Made by a program: the position numbers and the translations under genes. Shown one piece after another: positions 60,904 through 64,000 of a stretch of DNA of 64,000 bases. The DNA comes from Nocardioides hwasunensis (GTDB lineage: Bacteria > Actinomycetota > Actinomycetes > Propionibacteriales > Nocardioidaceae): assembly GCF_014779665.1 (NCBI RefSeq), contig NZ_JACXYY010000009.1:124001-188000 (forward strand), written 5' to 3'. The notes under the pieces are model-generated. The model saw only the letters and a list, made by a program, of their open reading frames with translations. It was not told the DNA's origin and did not search any database. Within the stretch, counting starts at the first letter, position 1; each line of letters opens with the position of its first letter.

Positions 60904-62742
60904 ATGCCGGTCCAACGGCCCGTCCGCACAGTCCTGTCCACGGTCGCCGGTCTCGCCACGATCGCGCTCGCCGCGTCGATGGTCCCCGGTCCGACCGCCA
61001 CCGCGGCGCCGGCCGGGCGGGAGGTCATCGACCTGCTCACCGTGGGTGACGGACCAGCCGTCGCACCGCGCGCCGCTCGCGGCGAGCTGGCCGTCCCGGT
61101 CCGCATCGACGCGACCGGCCTGGACGCCGCCCGCAGCGGTGACCGGTTGACGCTCGCGCTCCCCGACGACGCCGCCGTCGCGACCGTGCTCGACCACCAC
61201 GACATCACCGACGGCATCGAGACCTGGGGTGGCGGCCTGGTCGGTGAGGACGGCTCGTTCAGCGCGGTCGAGGTCGGCGGCGTGCGCCACATCAGCATCA
61301 CCTCGGTCGAGCACGGCACCTTCGAGGTGGCCCAGAACGCGTCCGGCGACTACGTCATGACCGAGGCCGGCCCGGCGCCCGGCGGCAAGGACGTGATCCA
61401 GTCCCACGGGGGCCACGACCACGACGCCGGACGCACGCCTGCTCGCCGTGCGCTCCCACCGGCCAGCCAGCGCGACGCCGCCGGCACCATCGACGTCGCC
61501 ATCGTCTACCCGGCCGGCCTGGTCACCCAGATGGGCGGCGCAGGCCCGATGCAGGCGCAGTTCGCGCAGGGCATCGCCCAGGTCAACGAGGGCTTCCGCA
61601 ACTCCGGCATCCCTGCGCAGGTCCGGCTCGTCGGCACCCGCCAGGTCTCCGGGACCCAGGTCGCCGACCTCTCGACCAACCTCCGCGCCCTGGGCACCCC
61701 CGGCGACGGCAGCTGGGACGAGGCCCAGGCGCTGCGGGAGGAGACGCACGCCGACCTGGTCAGCATGTGGATCCCGGGCAGCGTGCCCGGCGGGGCCTCG
61801 TGCGGCATCGCCTTCCTCGGCGGGCTCGACGCGACGGTCGAGGCCGAGCGCGACGCGTGGTCGGTCGTCTACGCCAGCTGCGCCACTGACTCGCGCGTCT
61901 TCGCCCACGAGCTCGGCCACAACTTCAGCGCGAACCACAACGCCGACGCCACCCAGCCGCCCACCGGCGGCAAGCCCTACGCCCGCGGGTACGTCGACGT
62001 CGACGCGCGGACGATCACGCTGATGTCCTACTACAACACCTGCGACCGGCCCGCGCAGAACGACTTCTGCACCCGCATCGGCTACTACTCCAGCCCCGCG
62101 GTGGTGGCGACCAACGGCCGCCCCCAGGGCACGGCCGCGACCAACAACGTGCAGGCCATCAACGAGCAGCTCGAGGCCGTCGCCAACTACCGCCAGTCCC
62201 AGATCTACCCCGGGACGGTCGCGATCACCGGCTCCGCGAGCTACAAGGGCACCGCCGTCGCCACCCCGTCCGGCTGGACGCCGGCCGTCAGCTACAGCTA
62301 CCAGTGGTTCGTCGACGGCGCACCGGTCCCCGGCGCGACCGGTGCGACGTACGCTCCCAGCCCGTCGCAGATCGGCCACGCCCTCAGCGTCGCGGTCACG
62401 GGCAGCGCGCCCTACTACACGCCGGTGAGCGCGGGCACCGAGGCAGTGGCCGTCGGCAAGGCCACCTTCAAGACCAGGCGGCCCAAGCTGAAGGGCACCC
62501 CGCGGGTCGGCCGGGTGCTGTCGGTCAAGCTCAAGGGCTGGAAGCCCAAGCCCGGCAAGAAGGGCGTCAAGGTCCGCTACCAGTGGATGCGGAACGGCAA
62601 GAAGATCAAGGGCGCGAAGAAGGCGACCTACCGCGTCAGTCGCAAGGACCGCGGCAAGAAGGTCTCGGTGGTGGTCAAGGTCAAGAAGAAGTACTACGCG
62701 ACCGCGAAGAAGCGCTCCAAGAAGCTCAAGGTCCGCCGCTGA
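60904..62742 (+). CDS. Secreted M12-type zinc metalloprotease with lysine-rich C-terminus
   Basis: 612 residues. A signal peptide (TVLSTVAGLATIALAASMVPGPTATAAP) ends near residue 36. A propeptide-like region follows to about residue 190. The reprolysin-like catalytic domain has FAHELGHNFSANHN, the HExxHxxxxxH zinc site (first His about residue 335), and the Met-turn LMSYYNTC. The tail has an Ig-like segment (TVAITGSASYKGTAVATPSGWTP, YSYQWFVDG) and then a second one, strongly lysine-rich (PGKKGVKVRYQWMRNGKKIKG), that could bind anionic wall polymers. The ATG is preceded by GAGAAGGGGGA. Ends at a perfect 16-bp hairpin. Confidence 0.88.
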   Translation: MPVQRPVRTVLSTVAGLATIALAASMVPGPTATAAPAGREVIDLLTVGDGPAVAPRAARGELAVPVRIDATGLDAARSGDRLTLALPDDAAVATVLDHHDITDGIETWGGGLVGEDGSFSAVEVGGVRHISITSVEHGTFEVAQNASGDYVMTEAGPAPGGKDVIQSHGGHDHDAGRTPARRALPPASQRDAAGTIDVAIVYPAGLVTQMGGAGPMQAQFAQGIAQVNEGFRNSGIPAQVRLVGTRQVSGTQVADLSTNLRALGTPGDGSWDEAQALREETHADLVSMWIPGSVPGGASCGIAFLGGLDATVEAERDAWSVVYASCATDSRVFAHELGHNFSANHNADATQPPTGGKPYARGYVDVDARTITLMSYYNTCDRPAQNDFCTRIGYYSSPAVVATNGRPQGTAATNNVQAINEQLEAVANYRQSQIYPGTVAITGSASYKGTAVATPSGWTPAVSYSYQWFVDGAPVPGATGATYAPSPSQIGHALSVAVTGSAPYYTPVSAGTEAVAVGKATFKTRRPKLKGTPRVGRVLSVKLKGWKPKPGKKGVKVRYQWMRNGKKIKGAKKATYRVSRKDRGKKVSVVVKVKKKYYATAKKRSKKLKVRR

Positions 62743-62746
62743 CCCC

Positions 62747-62795
62747 CTCGCCGGGTGGGTCGACGCGGCAGCACCGCGCCGACCCACCCGGCGAG
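62747..62795 (+). terminator. Perfect 16-bp hairpin after the metalloprotease gene
   Basis: Arms CTCGCCGGGTGGGTCG (62747-62762) and complement (62780-62795), 17-nt loop. No T tract. Confidence 0.7.
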
Positions 62796-62819
62796 TCCGT
62801 CCTCGATCACGCGCCCGCC

Positions 62820-62825
62820 TAGGCT
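62820..62825 (+). promoter_or_regulatory. Putative -10 box before the MFS gene
   Basis: TAGGCT lies 7 nt before the GTG at 62833, the first codon of a nine-codon reading frame that ends on the MFS start. Confidence 0.35.
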
Positions 62826-62832
62826 GGCGCCC

Positions 62833-62862
62833 GTGAAGGCCACGATCGACACCCACGAGTGA
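62833..62862 (+). CDS. Possible nine-residue leader peptide before the MFS gene
   Basis: GTG then VKATIDTHE and TGA at 62860. The stop overlaps the MFS start (GTGA). A TAGGCT box 7 nt upstream would make it leaderless. The MFS gene has no visible Shine-Dalgarno, so translation coupling from this frame could drive it. Could equally be chance. Confidence 0.3.
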   Translation: MKATIDTHE

Positions 62863-64000
62863 AGCGCAACGACACCGCCGGACGTCCCACGCTGCCGGCC
62901 GAGATCCGCGTCCTGCTCGTCGCCGCCTTCCTGATCGCGGTCGGATACGGCCTGGTGTCCCCGGTCCTGCCCGCCTACGCACGCAGCTTCGACGTCGGCG
63001 TCGCGGCGGCGTCGGTGGTGGTCTCGGCCTTCGCGTTCTTCCGCCTCGTCTTCGCACCGGCCGGTGGAGCGCTCGTCCAGCGGCTCGGCGAGCGCCCCGT
63101 CTACCTCGCCGGCCTGCTCGTGGTCGCGGCGTCGTCGCTCGCGACCGCCTTCGCCCAGTCCTACGTCCAGCTCCTGGTGCTGCGTGGTCTCGGTGGCATC
63201 GGCTCGACGATGTTCACCGTCTCCGCCATGGCGCTGCTCGTGCGGCTGGCGCCACCGGCGATGCGTGGCCGGGTCTCCTCCGGCTACGCCAGCGCCTTCC
63301 TCATCGGCGGCATGATCGGTCCGGTGCTCGGCGGCGCGCTCGCCGGCCTCGGACTGCGCGCTCCCTTCATCGCCTACGCCGTGGCCCTGGTCGCGGCGGC
63401 CGGCGTCGTCGGCGTACGCCTGAGCGGCACGCGGCTGCGCCCCGCCGAGGCCGCCGGACCACCGGCACCCCCGATGCGGCTGCGCGAGGCGCTGGCGCAC
63501 CGGGCCTACCTCGCCGCGCTCGGCTCCGGGTTCGCCAACGGGTGGTGCAACTTCGGCGTCCGGGTGGCCGTGCTGCCGCAGCTGGCGGTGGCCGTCCACG
63601 ACGACACCTGGGTCGCCGGCGTCGCCCTCGCCCTGGCGGCCGCCGGCACGGCCGCCACCCTGCAGGTCTCCGGGCGCCTGGCCGACTCGGTGGGCCGGCG
63701 TCCCCTGGTGGTGGTCGGGCTCGTCGTCACGGCGCTGTCGCTGGGCCCGCTCGGCCTGAGCGGCTCGCTCGCGGTGCTGCTCGTCCTCTCGGCGCTCTCC
63801 GGGATCGGTGCCGGCCTGGTCAACCCGGGCCAGCAGGCCAGCGTCGCCGACGTGGTGGGGTCCGCGCGCAGTGGCGGCACCGTGCTCAGCACCTTCCAGA
63901 TGTCGCAGGACGCCGGTGCGATCCTCGGACCCGTCCTGGTGGGGCTGGTCGCCGACCAGGCCGGTTTCGGCTGGGCCTTCGCCACGACCGCGCTGGTGAG
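62859..64000 (+). CDS. MFS transporter (partial, C-terminus outside window)
   Basis: About 380 residues are visible. Twelve-helix MFS pattern: TM1 VLLVAAFLIAVGYGLVSPVLPAYA; motif A variants are not classical but FAPAGGALVQRLGERPVYLAGLLV and SGRLADSVGRRPLVVVGL occupy the expected loops. The C-terminus is cut. The GTG start is the only one that retains TM1; it overlaps the stop of a nine-codon frame. Substrate unknown. Confidence 0.86.
   Translation, partial: MKRNDTAGRPTLPAEIRVLLVAAFLIAVGYGLVSPVLPAYARSFDVGVAAASVVVSAFAFFRLVFAPAGGALVQRLGERPVYLAGLLVVAASSLATAFAQSYVQLLVLRGLGGIGSTMFTVSAMALLVRLAPPAMRGRVSSGYASAFLIGGMIGPVLGGALAGLGLRAPFIAYAVALVAAAGVVGVRLSGTRLRPAEAAGPPAPPMRLREALAHRAYLAALGSGFANGWCNFGVRVAVLPQLAVAVHDDTWVAGVALALAAAGTAATLQVSGRLADSVGRRPLVVVGLVVTALSLGPLGLSGSLAVLLVLSALSGIGAGLVNPGQQASVADVVGSARSGGTVLSTFQMSQDAGAILGPVLVGLVADQAGFGWAFATTALV

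Noticed and set aside
60094..63057. 987-codon minus-strand frame over the lipoprotein and protease genes
   Set aside because: No motifs; the plus-strand genes have a lipobox, signal peptide and zinc-protease motif.

Overview
The window looks like a chromosomal segment of a G+C-rich actinobacterium of the Nocardioides type. This rests on the consistent G/C third-position bias, many GTG starts, class I lysyl-tRNA synthetase, DUF3151, DUF402, DUF3311+symporter, SigE-type sigma factor and class E sortase genes, and on many start codons that sit 6-8 nt behind a TANNNT box (likely leaderless mRNAs). No rRNA, tRNA, CRISPR array, prophage or insertion sequence was recognised. No gene-free stretch exceeds 300 bases. 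Genus assignment is inference.

Layout. 1-6.3 kb: purine synthesis (purD-DUF402-purB operon, cut at the left edge, and purA), around a Ser/Thr kinase whose outer domain carries FG-GAP-like calcium-loop repeats instead of PASTA domains. 6.5-10.3 kb: diacylglycerol-kinase-like enzyme, an HTH regulator and class I lysS. 10.4-11.75 kb: an AbiEi-like/nuclease-like gene between two inverted copies of a palindromic repeat. 11.8-20.1 kb: housekeeping and transport genes (DUF3151, DUF3311/SSS symporter, DHA2 exporter, fructose-bisphosphate aldolase, a membrane protein/sigma factor pair, SpoU methyltransferase, DedA). 20.25-32.7 kb: a giant secreted DUF11-repeat protein (about 3750 residues, 26 repeats, LPDTG anchor), convergent with pyrE and a class E sortase. 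32.8-39.3 kb: aminotransferase, two membrane proteins, an ABC exporter, and a cysteine hydrolase/PfkB kinase pair.

39.4-59.8 kb is dominated by aldaric-acid (glucarate/galactarate) catabolism. A minus-strand operon encodes 5-dehydro-4-deoxyglucarate dehydratase, 2-oxoglutarate semialdehyde dehydrogenase, glucarate dehydratase and an alpha/beta hydrolase. A plus-strand operon encodes a tripartite tricarboxylate-type transporter (TctC, TctB, TctA), a UspA protein and a second glucarate-dehydratase-like enolase; a LysR regulator is divergent from it. Both operons have an almost identical 22-bp element over a TTGGAC -35 box with a 19-bp spacer, so they probably form one LysR-controlled regulon: uptake, dehydration, second dehydration/decarboxylation, oxidation to 2-oxoglutarate. 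A third enolase-superfamily dehydratase is translationally coupled to a GntR/FadR regulator and has its own palindromic operator; a 2-hydroxyacid dehydrogenase, an AEC-type transporter and a FAD-linked oxidase follow.

59.8-64 kb: DoxX-like protein, lipoprotein, a secreted M12-type metalloprotease with a lysine-rich tail, and a truncated MFS gene at the right edge. Several gene ends carry long perfect hairpins (11-17 bp arms), mostly without a T tract, that probably act as terminators.
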